Positions 8,191-16,558 of a stretch of 64,000 bases of DNA are shown here, piece after piece. Position 1 is the first letter of the stretch; every line of letters starts with the position of its first letter. The translations under genes were made by a program, and so were the position numbers. The stretch is from Nocardia mexicana NBRC 108244 (GTDB taxonomy: Bacteria; Actinomycetota; Actinomycetes; Mycobacteriales; Mycobacteriaceae): positions 62,001 to 126,000 of the forward strand of contig NZ_BDBV01000055.1 in assembly GCF_001613165.1 (NCBI RefSeq), read 5' to 3'. Under the pieces are notes generated by a model. The model was not told where the DNA came from, searched no databases, and saw nothing but the letters and a program-made list of their open reading frames with translations.

Positions 8191-8284
8191 GAAACGACAC
8201 TGTGCCCGCCGCCGGTTCCGCTTCGCAACTCGACGAGATCGGCTCCCCGCGCATGCGGGTGAGGCGCCGGATAGGTTGTCTGCC

Positions 8285-9361
8285 ATGGGTCGATCCGGAC
8301 AGATGCTGATTTTCGTGTCGTGCACTCTTGCATTCACCGCCATTCCGGCGCATGCGGAGACCGAGTCGCCGCCGGTGCGGCTGCTCGGCGAGCAGATCGT
8401 TCCGCACGACCTGGACTTCGACGGCACCACGGTCGGCGGCCTGTCCGGCATCGACTACTCCGAGCGCACCGGCGAATACGTGATGATCAGCGACGATCGG
8501 TCCGCGAAGAACCCGGCGCGGTTCTACACCGCCCGAATCCCGGTGGGCGGCAGCGGTGTCGGACCGGTCACGTTCACCGGCACCCGTCCGCTGCGGACCG
8601 CCGAGGGCGCCACCTATGCGCCGATGACGGTCGACCCCGAGGAAATCAGGTTCGATCCGTGGACCGGCGACTACGTGTGGACACAGGAGGGCGAACGCAC
8701 CGACACCGTGCTCGCCGATCCGTCGATCCGCATCGCCCGACCGGACGGCACCTCCGCCGGCGAGATGCCGATTCCCGATAACGAACGCATGCGCCCCGAT
8801 TCGGGCCCGCAGCGCAACGCCGGATTCGAGGGCGCCACCTTCGCCGCCGGCGGCACACTGTTCGTCCACTCCGTCGAGGGACCGCTCATGCAGGACGGGC
8901 CCGAGCCCACCGCATCGTCCGGCGCGCTCACCCGCCTGACCGTGCAGGCCAGGTCCGGACCGCCGCTCGCCCAATACGCCTACCCGCTGGACCCCGTGTT
9001 CACCGAGGGCCGCGGGACCAACGGTATCGCGTCGATCCTCGCCGCCGATCCCCTCGACCCGACGAAATACCTCGTACTGGAACGCAGTTACGTCGAGAAC
9101 GCGGGTTACCGGCTCCGCATCTACGAGGCCGACACCGCGGGCGCCGCCAACGTTCTCGGCGCACCGCTACAACCCGCGCGGGCGGTCACCAAACGCCTGC
9201 TGGTGGACCTGGGCGAGGTCGGACTGTCCGCCCTGGACAATGTGGAGGGCATGACCTGGGGCCCGCGCCTGCCCTCCGGCGAGCGCACGCTGGTGCTCGT
9301 CAGCGATAACAACTTCTCCGACAAGGAGATCACCCAGCTCGTAGCGCTCGCCGTCCGGTAG
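8285..9361 (+). CDS. Secreted esterase-like-activity-of-phytase family protein
   Basis: The 358-residue protein begins with a Sec signal peptide (MGRSGQMLIFVSCTLAFTAI, cleavage expected after PAHA). The mature part carries GGLSGIDYSERTGEYVMISDD, the conserved opening of the phytase-esterase-like domain. Later come FEGATFAAGG, YLVLERSYVE and a C-terminal VLVSDNNFS. Family members are secreted or periplasmic calcium-dependent propellers acting on phosphate esters, with few tested cases. The reading frame continues upstream, but the signal peptide fixes the start. Confidence 0.82.
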   Translation: MGRSGQMLIFVSCTLAFTAIPAHAETESPPVRLLGEQIVPHDLDFDGTTVGGLSGIDYSERTGEYVMISDDRSAKNPARFYTARIPVGGSGVGPVTFTGTRPLRTAEGATYAPMTVDPEEIRFDPWTGDYVWTQEGERTDTVLADPSIRIARPDGTSAGEMPIPDNERMRPDSGPQRNAGFEGATFAAGGTLFVHSVEGPLMQDGPEPTASSGALTRLTVQARSGPPLAQYAYPLDPVFTEGRGTNGIASILAADPLDPTKYLVLERSYVENAGYRLRIYEADTAGAANVLGAPLQPARAVTKRLLVDLGEVGLSALDNVEGMTWGPRLPSGERTLVLVSDNNFSDKEITQLVALAVR

Positions 9362-9383
9362 ATCCCGGCCGGGTTCGGTGCGG

Positions 9384-9602
9384 TCAGCGGCCGATACCGA
9401 GGGAACTCGAGAATGTGGACAGATTGCAGGGGATGTTGCCGGGATAGTTGACGCACGGCGGTGGCGCATCGACGGCGGTTGCCGACTCGACCACCTCCGG
9501 CGTCAACGCCACGCCCTCCGCCGCAGCCGGAGCGCTCCAAACCAGTGGCGCCGCAATCAGTCCGATAGTCGAGACCCAGAATTTCACGCGGGATTTCGTC
9601 AT
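9384..9602 (-). CDS. Small secreted hypothetical protein, 72 aa
   Basis: MTKSRVKFWVSTIGLIAAPL is a clear Sec signal sequence with predicted cleavage after SAPAAA. The mature peptide is about 46 residues and carries two Cys in PPPCVNYPGNIPCN, spaced for a disulfide. I do not recognise it beyond the many short secreted proteins of Nocardia and mycobacteria. It lies convergent to the phytase-like gene with a 22-bp gap. Confidence 0.6.
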   Translation of the reverse strand: MTKSRVKFWVSTIGLIAAPLVWSAPAAAEGVALTPEVVESATAVDAPPPCVNYPGNIPCNLSTFSSSLGIGR

Positions 9603-9675
9603 CGAGTACCCCTCAGTGATCGAGTAGACCGTCAGCGCCTGATCTTAGACGCGGCGCACCCACGGCGAGGGTCGA

Positions 9676-10095
9676 TCACTGCGAGGCTGTGATGTTGAAC
9701 ATCCAGCTGATTCCGAAGCGGTCCACGAGTGAACCCGCCTCGTCACCCCACACCTGCTCCGCCAACGGCAGCGTGACGGTGCCGCCGACGGACAGCTTCG
9801 TGAAGTAGTCGCGGAGTTCGTCATCGGAGCCGCCGAGGAAAACCGCGACATTGTTGCCCGGCCGATAGGGCGGGTGGCCGGGCCTGTCGGCCGGATGATC
9901 CCATCCCATCAGCGTGTAGCCGGCGGAGGTGTCGAGCCGGGCGTGCATGACCTTGTCGGCGTCGGGTGCGTCCGGTGCGCCGAAGTCGGCGACCGTTCCC
10001 ACCTCCAACTCGCCGCCGAAGACCTCCCGATAGAACTCCAGCGCCTGCCGTGCGTTGCCGTTGAACGTGATGCACGCGTTGGCCTGAGACCCCAC
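9676..10095 (-). CDS. PhnB-like VOC-superfamily protein
   Basis: A 139-residue protein with ACITFNGNARQALEFYREVF at its N-terminus and DRFGISWMFNI at its end, as in the PhnB / 3-demethylubiquinone methyltransferase-like branch of the VOC fold. VMHARLDTSAGYTLMGWD corresponds to the central strand pair. Members of this group are mostly uncharacterised despite the inherited methyltransferase name. It stands alone, with about 115 bp of non-coding DNA before the protease gene's stop. Confidence 0.82.
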   Translation of the reverse strand: MGSQANACITFNGNARQALEFYREVFGGELEVGTVADFGAPDAPDADKVMHARLDTSAGYTLMGWDHPADRPGHPPYRPGNNVAVFLGGSDDELRDYFTKLSVGGTVTLPLAEQVWGDEAGSLVDRFGISWMFNITASQ

Positions 10096-10210
10096 TCGAA
10101 TACTCCTTCGTGAGTGACCGATCGGCCTGTCCGATGGTCGCCCACTCAGCCTCTCAACAAATCACGACACCGCCTGTCACGATTATCTCCGGAACTTTCG
10201 TGACTTTACG

Positions 10211-11671
10211 CTACTCCCCGGCCAGCGCGCGGATGTTCGGGAGGTTGCCGATGCGCTGCGTGGCCGGTCGGCCCGGGGCGTCGGTCTGGGGGGATCCGGT
10301 CTCGCGGAGGCGGGTGCGGATCTGCTGGGGTGTCAGCCGGGTGCCCGCGGCCGTGGCGATGCCCTGGTAGCTCGCGACCGCGCCCACCACGATCGGCGAG
10401 GCGTTGGATGTGCCGCTGAAAACGTCTGTGTACCAGTGGTCTTCGTTATTGCCGCCCTGCAGGTCGCCGTAGCCCGTGGTGGTCACCTCGCGACCCCAAC
10501 CCTGGGTGTCGATCCGCGATCCGAAGTTGGAGAAACCCAGGCGTGATCGTGCCGGGCCGTGGTCGCGGCCGTGCGTGCCCGGAGGCGGTGCGCCCGCGCC
10601 GACCAGCACCGCCCCCGAATCGGCGGCCCCGCCGCGGAACGGATTGCTCCAGGTCTCCGGGAAGTCGGCCGGCCGGGTGTCATACAGCGCATCGTCGAGG
10701 TTCTCGCCGCCGTTGCCGCTCGCCTCCACGACGATCACGCCGCGCCCGACCGCGTAGCGAATGGCCGCCCAGTCGTCGGGCCACCACTCGATCGCGATGT
10801 AGCCCCGCTGGTCCGGGCGATTGGCGAAATCGAATCGTGGTCCGGGACGGTGCAATTCGAGCAGGATGATGTCACCCGCGCTCGACGCGTCGGCGGCGGT
10901 ACGGATCGCGGACGCGGACCCCGGGCCGAACACGGATATCGCCCGGATGCCCGCCTCGGATGCGATACCGGTGATGCCGAAGGTATTCACGTCGCCGCTG
11001 ATGACGCCCGCCACCGCGGTGCCGTGGTCGCGCCAGCCCAGATCCGGCGAAGGTTGGCCGCCGATCACGCCGCCCTGATTCTCGCGCAGGTCCTCGTGGG
11101 TGAACTGCCACGCACCCTCCACGTCCACCACCCGCACCCCGGCGCCACGCCCGCCCGGACGAGTCCACGCCCACTGCGCATCGATCCCGTCCGGTGCCGC
11201 GCCCAGATAGCTCTGGCGCGTGGTGAACTCGGGTGTCACCGGCGGCACCGCGGCCGTGGACCGCATCGCGACGATCTCCACGTCGATCGGCGGTTCGGCG
11301 GGCGGCTTGACGTAGGCGGCCGCCACCGCCTCGTCGGCCCGCAGCCGCGCCGCGAGATCGCCGAGATCCGCCGAGCGCTCGGCCACGCCGCGCACGAAGA
11401 AGTAGTTCAGGTACTGCGCGCCCGCCCCCTCGTCGGGAGCACCGGCCACCGCCTGCTGAATACGGTTGGCGGTACCGAAGATCCGGGTGAGCTCCGCCCC
11501 GTCGGGGAGCAGCGCCGCGATCCGGCCCTCGGCCGAGCGGTTGGCCACCAGGGCGATGTCGTCGATGGGCGCGTCGGAGCCGCGGGTGATCACGATCAGC
11601 TCGTGCGGTGAGTGAATGTCCCCCACCGCGGCCGGTCGATCGGAGTGGTTACGCCGGTCTGCGGATGTCAT
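10211..11671 (-). CDS. S8 (subtilisin-like) serine peptidase without evident signal peptide
   Basis: A 486-residue protein. After about 155 residues of N-terminal domain, the S8 fold carries the triad D183 (VRVVDVEG), H216 (WRDHGTAVAGVISG) and S422 (FSGTSNASP), with oxyanion Asn in ASGN (N320). The N-terminus is polar (MTSADRRNHSDRP), so no Sec or Tat signal is visible, which is unusual for a subtilase. The N-terminal part contains YLNYFFVRGVAERSADLGDL and may be a propeptide or a partner-binding domain. An intracellular or unconventional secreted role is possible. No obvious partner lies beside it. Confidence 0.85.
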   Translation of the reverse strand: MTSADRRNHSDRPAAVGDIHSPHELIVITRGSDAPIDDIALVANRSAEGRIAALLPDGAELTRIFGTANRIQQAVAGAPDEGAGAQYLNYFFVRGVAERSADLGDLAARLRADEAVAAAYVKPPAEPPIDVEIVAMRSTAAVPPVTPEFTTRQSYLGAAPDGIDAQWAWTRPGGRGAGVRVVDVEGAWQFTHEDLRENQGGVIGGQPSPDLGWRDHGTAVAGVISGDVNTFGITGIASEAGIRAISVFGPGSASAIRTAADASSAGDIILLELHRPGPRFDFANRPDQRGYIAIEWWPDDWAAIRYAVGRGVIVVEASGNGGENLDDALYDTRPADFPETWSNPFRGGAADSGAVLVGAGAPPPGTHGRDHGPARSRLGFSNFGSRIDTQGWGREVTTTGYGDLQGGNNEDHWYTDVFSGTSNASPIVVGAVASYQGIATAAGTRLTPQQIRTRLRETGSPQTDAPGRPATQRIGNLPNIRALAGE

Positions 11672-11722
11672 GGTGACCAGTCAACCCGGTCGCCGCGCAC
11701 CGTGCAGCCCGAATGCGGAGGG

Positions 11723-12829
11723 TCATGCGGGATCGAGATCCGTTGCCCGGTCCCGGGTTTGGGCGAGCAGTTCATCGAGTTGACGTTCGGCGCGTTCGGC
11801 GCGCGTCAGGGTCTGGGCGCGGGCGTCGTCGACGGCGGCCAGGCGTTCGGCGAACTCCTGGCGGTTCTTCTCCAGCGTCTTCGTCTGCTCGGCGCGCAGC
11901 GCGGCCGACTCCTCCGCCGCCGCCCGGCGGGTATCGGTGAGTTCGGTGCGGGCCGTGGTGAGTTCGGCCCGCACTCGGTTCAACTCGTCACGGATCTCGG
12001 TGAGGGCCTGGGTGCGGTCGGCGACCGCGGATTCGGCGCGTTCGATGGCGCGCTCGGCGTCGCCGGCCCGCTGCACGGCCAGGTCGCGTTCGGCGGCGGC
12101 CGCGGTGACCTGCTGGGCGGCTTCGCGTTTCGCACGCTCGGTCTCGGCGTTCGCCTTCTGGCGAACCAGGTCGATCTCTTCCGCGGCCTGGTCGCGGGCG
12201 CGCTCGATATCGTCGGCGGCCTCCCTCCGGACGGTGCGGATCTCGGCCTCCGCCTCGGTGCGCGCGGCGAACACGTCGTCGGCGGCCTGCTTGGTGACCC
12301 GCTCGACCTCGCCGAACGCCTCGTCCCGGTCGGCCAGCGCCGCGGCGATGCGGGACTCGGCCTGCTCCGCCGCGGCCGCCGCATCCTCGGCGGCGGATTC
12401 GGCCGCGGCCCTGGCCTCTTCGGCCTCGCGCCGGGCCTGCTCCGCGGCGACGGTCGCCATCTCCGCCTCGGCAATGCGTCGCGCCGCATCCGCCTGCACC
12501 GCCTGGACCTGCGCCTCGGCGACCGAGGGGTCGGCGAGGGTGGACAGTTCGGCCACCGCGGCGGTGAGGGTGCCGCCCAACTGCTCGGCCACCGTCCGGA
12601 ACTGAACCAGCAGCTCATCGGCCCGCAAGCGAGCCGAGGTCACCGGACCCTGTTGCGTCACAGTGACGTTGACAGCCGGGGGCTCGACCTCCTGCTGTTG
12701 CCGCTGCCGCTCGCGCCAGGCCCGCCACCGGGTGTGGTCCGGGTGGTCGCAGTATTCCGACGGTCGTCCCGGGCCGCCGTTTCGTGCGCTGGGGCGTGAG
12801 CATCCCGGATAGCTGCATACGTTCGACAC
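11723..12829 (-). CDS. Zinc-ribbon plus long coiled-coil protein
   Basis: A 368-residue protein starting from GTG. The N-terminus holds a putative zinc site, C5 and C10 in VCSYPGCSRP, then C27 and H28 in EYCDHPDH. Residues of roughly 95-350 are continuous Ala/Glu/Arg-rich heptads (for example AEQARREAEEARAAAESAAE), a very long coiled coil. The layout of an N-terminal nucleic-acid-type module plus an alanine-rich coiled coil recalls plasmid KfrA proteins, though the N-terminal motif is not the KfrA helix-turn-helix. Repeats in the upstream region may be its own operator. Function unknown. Confidence 0.7.
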   Translation of the reverse strand: MSNVCSYPGCSRPSARNGGPGRPSEYCDHPDHTRWRAWRERQRQQQEVEPPAVNVTVTQQGPVTSARLRADELLVQFRTVAEQLGGTLTAAVAELSTLADPSVAEAQVQAVQADAARRIAEAEMATVAAEQARREAEEARAAAESAAEDAAAAAEQAESRIAAALADRDEAFGEVERVTKQAADDVFAARTEAEAEIRTVRREAADDIERARDQAAEEIDLVRQKANAETERAKREAAQQVTAAAAERDLAVQRAGDAERAIERAESAVADRTQALTEIRDELNRVRAELTTARTELTDTRRAAAEESAALRAEQTKTLEKNRQEFAERLAAVDDARAQTLTRAERAERQLDELLAQTRDRATDLDPA

Positions 12830-12847
12830 CCGAGAATCGTAGCGTTT

Positions 12848-13019
12848 GTTTCGTCATATCCAACGAAACGACACGGAACGAAACCGTCAGTGTCCCAATA
12901 TGAATCAGTCCGTCCTGACCCCCGATAAGTGAACCTTATCGGGGGTCAGCAGGCGAACGACCCGCCGTTCACCTCGCTTCTTTTTCGTTTACGTTTGGTC
13001 GCGCCCAACGAAACGAAAC
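12848..13019. promoter_or_regulatory. Repeat-rich control region with ACGAAAC boxes
   Basis: The 384-bp gap 12830-13213 carries several copies of ACGAAAC: 12863-12869, 12878-12884, 13008-13014 and 13013-13019. An inverted copy GTTTCGT at 12848-12854 makes a dyad with the first. CCAACGAAACG occurs twice. The copies flank a 15-bp-arm hairpin (12915-12949). The region lies between the divergent coiled-coil gene and the gene at 13214, and looks like an operator or iteron cluster. The remaining stretch 13020-13213 shows nothing I can name. Confidence 0.45.
12915..12949. repeat. Perfect 15-bp inverted repeat (hairpin)
   Basis: CTGACCCCCGATAAG (12915-12929) and CTTATCGGGGGTCAG (12935-12949) are exact complements around a 5-bp loop TGAAC. 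No T-run follows on either strand. It is upstream of both flanking genes, so it is less likely a terminator than a binding site or cruciform. Confidence 0.7.
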
Positions 13020-13213
13020 AGCGACGGAACTCTCGAAAAACTGGGCTCGCCTGTACGCCCGTACCTATTTGCCGACCTCGCCCCTCGAAGCCACACAGCC
13101 GCGGGACCGCCCGACGACCTTGTCAGCAGTGGGCACAACCGCACCGCGACACCGACTTACAGTGGAGATTCTCGCTATGCGCTGCTGTCGGTATCACCGA
13201 AGAGGAACCGCAA

Positions 13214-13810
13214 ATGAACGAAGGACCTCAACGCTGGCTGTACACGACAGCGGGCGAGGCGGAGGTCGCCGTCCCGAAGAGTCCCGTCGTCTCCTATCCG
13301 TTCGGGCAAGCATCGCCCACGCGGGCCTCGGCCGCCTCCGGAGTCTCCGTGGAAGACCCGCGGGCCATACACGGCCGAATCTCCTCGTCGCCCGAGACCG
13401 CTGCCGCCGAGAGCGAGCCGGACGAGGAGACCGTGGGATCGATCGTCCTCACCACGCCGTGGTCGTCCCGCCGCCGCGCAAAGAAGCCGAGTCCCGAATC
13501 GGCTCCAGTGGCCGGGCCCGAGCAGAAGCTCCGCCCCCTCGCGCCCATGCCGCAGGTGCAGGCGATCGGGCAGGTGCGCAAGCACATACTCCGCGGCGGC
13601 TCCGGGAAGGCCGCGGCGGGCAGGCTGGTGGCCGAGCGATTCAGCGTCGGCTGGATCGTGTACACCCCCAAGGACGGAAAGCCACGCGGCAAGACCTATT
13701 ACGTGGCCGACGACGGAGAGCTGGAAGAGACGTCTTCCAGGGTCGAATCCCCCGCCTACCTCGAATCCGTCGAACAGCGGTTCTGGCAGCGCCGAGCCAT
13801 GTTCGGATAG
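13214..13810 (+). CDS. Hypothetical protein, 198 aa
   Basis: ATG with AGAGGA at 13201-13206 as possible ribosome binding site. Residues 1-110 are low complexity, rich in Ser, Pro and Glu, and probably disordered. Residues 118-198 look folded: VQAIGQVRKHILRGGSGKAA, then FSVGWIVYTPKDGKPRGKTYY and YLESVEQRFWQRRAMFG. No membrane segment is visible. I do not recognise the family. Confidence 0.55.
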   Translation: MNEGPQRWLYTTAGEAEVAVPKSPVVSYPFGQASPTRASAASGVSVEDPRAIHGRISSSPETAAAESEPDEETVGSIVLTTPWSSRRRAKKPSPESAPVAGPEQKLRPLAPMPQVQAIGQVRKHILRGGSGKAAAGRLVAERFSVGWIVYTPKDGKPRGKTYYVADDGELEETSSRVESPAYLESVEQRFWQRRAMFG

Positions 13811-13914
13811 CGCGAGTGCGCAAACGCGCCAAATGGGTGGGGCGGCGTTGACATTCGGCCAAAAGCTCATACTGTCCGGTACGTCATATAGGGCCAGGAC
13901 AGAAGGCGGGGGCC

Positions 13915-14547
13915 ATGTACCGGAACGAGTCGCGGACCGAAGACCGAAGTGAGGCCGGACCTCGGGAGTCGTTTCGCGACGAATTCGACAATCTACTGCG
14001 GCCGGAGGCGCGCGGTAGCAGGAAGTGGTGGCTCGTCCCCGTCGGCGTCTTCGTGGCCCTCCTGGTCACCGTCACGGTGCTGGTCCGAATCGGCCAGAAC
14101 ACAGACTCCGGCGCACCGCCCGCCGCGGCGCCCGCTCCCCCGGTGGCGTCGCAGTGCCCGACCGAGCGCGACGGGGATCGCGTCCAGGGCAACGGGCCCG
14201 GCGGAACCGATTCCGCGGCGGCGGCGATTCTCGCGTTTCAGCACGCGTTCTACGTCGAACGCTCCGGGGACAGGGCGCGCGCGGTGGTCGCCGCCGACGG
14301 CGAGGTCTCCCCGGCGGCCGTCCTGCAGCAGGGCATCGACTCGATTCCGCCGGGAGCCACCCACTGCGTGACGATCACCCCGACGGCGATACCCGGTGAA
14401 AATCTGGTGACCGTGACCGAGTTCCGGCCCGGTCATGCCGCGCAGACCTACAACTCGCAGCTGGTGACCACGCGCCACATCGGCGACCGCTACCTCATCA
14501 CCGCCATCTCGCCCCGCCCCCGAACCGATCCCGACGCCCCGCGCTGA
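13915..14547 (+). CDS. Single-pass membrane protein of unknown function
   Basis: A 210-residue protein with a charged N-terminal cytoplasmic part of about 38 residues, one transmembrane helix (WWLVPVGVFVALLVTVTVLV) and an external domain. AAILAFQHAFYVERSGDRAR and HCVTITPTAIPGENLVTVTE lie in the latter. This layout, an NTF2-like or mucin-type domain behind one helix, is frequent in nocardial envelope proteins near type VII secretion loci, but no ESX gene is in this window. Function unassigned. Confidence 0.65.
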   Translation: MYRNESRTEDRSEAGPRESFRDEFDNLLRPEARGSRKWWLVPVGVFVALLVTVTVLVRIGQNTDSGAPPAAAPAPPVASQCPTERDGDRVQGNGPGGTDSAAAAILAFQHAFYVERSGDRARAVVAADGEVSPAAVLQQGIDSIPPGATHCVTITPTAIPGENLVTVTEFRPGHAAQTYNSQLVTTRHIGDRYLITAISPRPRTDPDAPR

Positions 14548-14595
14548 ACCTCCGCCGCGAACGGGGCGGGCCTCACCGTGCGCCTGCACCTAGCT

Positions 14596-14611
14596 TGCTA
14601 GCATGCTAGCA
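14596..14611. promoter_or_regulatory. 16-bp perfect palindrome, probable RHH operator
   Basis: TGCTAGCATGCTAGCA is a perfect palindrome made of two TGCTAGCA half-sites, ending 7 bp before the start of the ribbon-helix-helix gene. Ribbon-helix-helix dimers bind short tandem or palindromic half-sites, so autorepression of the operon is the natural reading. A further GCTAG-like piece (TAGCT) adjoins at 14591. Confidence 0.65.
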
Positions 14612-14618
14612 TCGGGTC

Positions 14619-14780
14619 GTGGGCGACGAGGATGTGAAGCAGTTCAACGTCTACCTGCCGATCGGGCTGATCAAGCAGGTCAAGATCCAGGCGATCGAGT
14701 CGGGAACGTCGTTGTCGGCGCTGGTCGCCGATGCGCTGCGCGCCTACCTCGACGACACGCACCCGCAGCGAAAGGATTGA
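14619..14780 (+). CDS. Ribbon-helix-helix (CopG-type) regulator, 53 aa
   Basis: GTG start and 53 residues. The order is strand (KQFNVYLPIGL), helix (IKQVKIQAIESG), helix (TSLSALVADALRAYLDDTH), the CopG/Arc ribbon-helix-helix pattern. The gene sits immediately behind a perfect palindrome and 1 bp ahead of the VOC gene. It has no toxin-like neighbour, so it is probably the local repressor of the VOC-methyltransferase genes rather than an antitoxin. Confidence 0.8.
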   Translation: MGDEDVKQFNVYLPIGLIKQVKIQAIESGTSLSALVADALRAYLDDTHPQRKD

Positions 14781-14781
14781 T

Positions 14782-15123
14782 ATGCAGACCGAGGGCATCG
14801 AGGCCGTATTCCTGGAGACCCACAACTGGGGCAAGACCGCCAGATTCCTGCAGGAACTGGGATTCGAGGTCGAGTTCGAGACCGACCACAACTCGGGCCA
14901 GTTTCGTAACAGTGACGGCCCCTGGGTATTCGTGGCCGAGGTCGCGCCCACCCAGGAGCCGCGCGCACAGCTGGTACTGAAGGTGGCCGGAACCGAACAC
15001 CGTCCCGGCGACGACGTGGAGATCGTCACCGAGTTCGAGCAGACGCACTACGGGACTCAGGAGATGACCGTCCGCGACCCCGACGGTCGGCTCTGGAGTC
15101 TGCAGGCGCCCGGCAAGGAGTGA
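14782..15123 (+). CDS. VOC-superfamily (glyoxalase-like) protein
   Basis: A 113-residue single-domain VOC protein. GIEAVFLETHNWGKTARFLQ gives the first strand and helix, FEVEFETDHNSGQF the next. MTVRDPDGRLWSLQAPG is the conserved C-terminal strand pair, with Trp-Ser in place of the usual metal-ligand Glu of FVELF. It is probably a binding protein or a VOC enzyme with altered metal site. It is coupled to the upstream RHH gene (1-bp gap) and overlaps the methyltransferase gene (GTGA). Confidence 0.8.
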   Translation: MQTEGIEAVFLETHNWGKTARFLQELGFEVEFETDHNSGQFRNSDGPWVFVAEVAPTQEPRAQLVLKVAGTEHRPGDDVEIVTEFEQTHYGTQEMTVRDPDGRLWSLQAPGKE

Positions 15124-15983
15124 GCGCCGTGACGAGCGAACAGACGATCGGACCCGAGGACACCGCGGCCCGGGTCGCCCTGTGGCGGGCCATGCATGTG
15201 CAGATCGATGCGCCCCCATACGTTTTCGAGGACGAGGTGGGCCTGCGGCTGGTGGCGCCCGACGCGGGCTGGCGGGACCGACCGGATATGGATCCGCAGG
15301 CCGTCGGCCCGATGCGGGCGGGCATTCTCTCGCGTGCGCGGTTCATCGAGGATCTCGTCGCCGAGCAGGTCGCCCGCGGGGTCGACCAGTACGTGGTGCT
15401 CGGGGCCGGGCTGGATACCTTCGCGCAGCGCCGACCCGAACTCGCCGCGAAACTGACCGTCTTCGAGGTCGACCAGCCCGGGCCGCAGGAGTGGAAGCGG
15501 CAGCGGCTCATCGAACTCGGGTACGGCATTCCCGAGTGGTTGCGGCTGGTACCCGTCGACTTCGAGGTGGACTCGTGGTGGGATCGGTTGACGGCCGCGG
15601 GTTTCGATCCCGGACGCCCGGCGGTCGTGGCCTCCACCGGCGTCACCATGTACCTCACCAAGCAGGCCAATACCGCCACCCTGCAACAGATTTCGTCACT
15701 CGCGCCGGGTTCGACGCTGGCGACGACGTTCATGCTGCCGATCGACCTCGTGGGGCCCGCCGAACAGGAACTGCGCCGCTTCGCCGAGCAGGGTGCCCGC
15801 ACCAACGGCACCCCGTTCATCAGCTTCTTCCGCCCCGCCGACATGGTGGCACTGGCGAAGGAGGCGGGTTTCCCGGCGGCCCGGCACATCTCGTCCGACG
15901 AGCTCACCGCCCGCTATTTCGCCGATCGCGCCGACGGCCTGCGCCCCGCGGAATCCGAACAGATCCTGCTCGCGACGACCTGA
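15120..15983 (+). CDS. SAM-dependent methyltransferase, leucine carboxyl methyltransferase-like family
   Basis: A 287-residue protein of the PF04072-type O-methyltransferases abundant in mycobacteria and Nocardia. GPMRAGILSRARFIEDLV, QYVVLGAGLDTFAQRRP (SAM motif I), VFEVDQPGPQEWKRQRL (motif II) and STGVTMYLTKQANTATL follow in family order. It overlaps the VOC gene by 4 bp, so the RHH, VOC and methyltransferase genes form one coupled operon. The methyl acceptor is unknown. A GTG at 15129 is an alternative start. Confidence 0.85.
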   Translation: MSAVTSEQTIGPEDTAARVALWRAMHVQIDAPPYVFEDEVGLRLVAPDAGWRDRPDMDPQAVGPMRAGILSRARFIEDLVAEQVARGVDQYVVLGAGLDTFAQRRPELAAKLTVFEVDQPGPQEWKRQRLIELGYGIPEWLRLVPVDFEVDSWWDRLTAAGFDPGRPAVVASTGVTMYLTKQANTATLQQISSLAPGSTLATTFMLPIDLVGPAEQELRRFAEQGARTNGTPFISFFRPADMVALAKEAGFPAARHISSDELTARYFADRADGLRPAESEQILLATT

Positions 15984-15988
15984 CGCGG

Positions 15989-16447
15989 TTACCGGTCCGG
16001 TTTCCCGGGCAGGCAGATCAGCGTCTGCTGACCGGTGGCGACGAGCGACCGCCGGTCCGCCTCGACGCCGAACACCTCCAGGTGGCATACGGTCAGGGTG
16101 CGACCGGATTTCACCACCGACCCCACGGCCTCCAGGTGCTCCCCCGCGGCCGGGGCCAGCAGATTGATCTTGTACTCCACCGTCAGCACCGTGGAATCCT
16201 CCGGGAACACGGTGAACGCGGCATAGCCACCCGCGCTGTCCGCGATCGCACCCGTGGCGCCCGCGTGCACATAACCGTGCTGCTGGGCGACCTCGGGCCG
16301 GTTGGGCAGCACGATGTGCACGCGACCCGGACCGATGTGCGTGATGCGGGCACCGAGATGCCGCATCAGGCCCTGGCGGTCGAAACTGTCCTTGATCCGG
16401 GCCTGGACCTCCGGATCTGCCTGCTCCCACTGGGTCTCGTCGTCCAT
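15989..16447 (-). CDS. PaaI-type hotdog thioesterase
   Basis: A 152-residue hotdog-fold protein. GARITHIGPGRVHIVLPNRP, QQHGYVHAGATGAIADSAGG (PaaI signature HGYVHAG, then the long helix), VEYKINLLAPAAGEHLEAVG and VVKSGRTLTVCHLEVFG follow in order. Family members hydrolyse acyl-CoA thioesters, often aromatic ones. It is convergent with the methyltransferase (5-bp gap) and diverges from the secreted protein at 16559. Confidence 0.88.
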   Translation of the reverse strand: MDDETQWEQADPEVQARIKDSFDRQGLMRHLGARITHIGPGRVHIVLPNRPEVAQQHGYVHAGATGAIADSAGGYAAFTVFPEDSTVLTVEYKINLLAPAAGEHLEAVGSVVKSGRTLTVCHLEVFGVEADRRSLVATGQQTLICLPGKPDR

Positions 16448-16558
16448 GGGGACCGATACTGCCCTGTCCGAGAGTGTTTACCGGGATTGGCACGCTCACA
16501 CCGGAACTTCGCCACACTCGAATGTGCGAGATCCGCACTCTTGGAAGGCCATTCAGAC

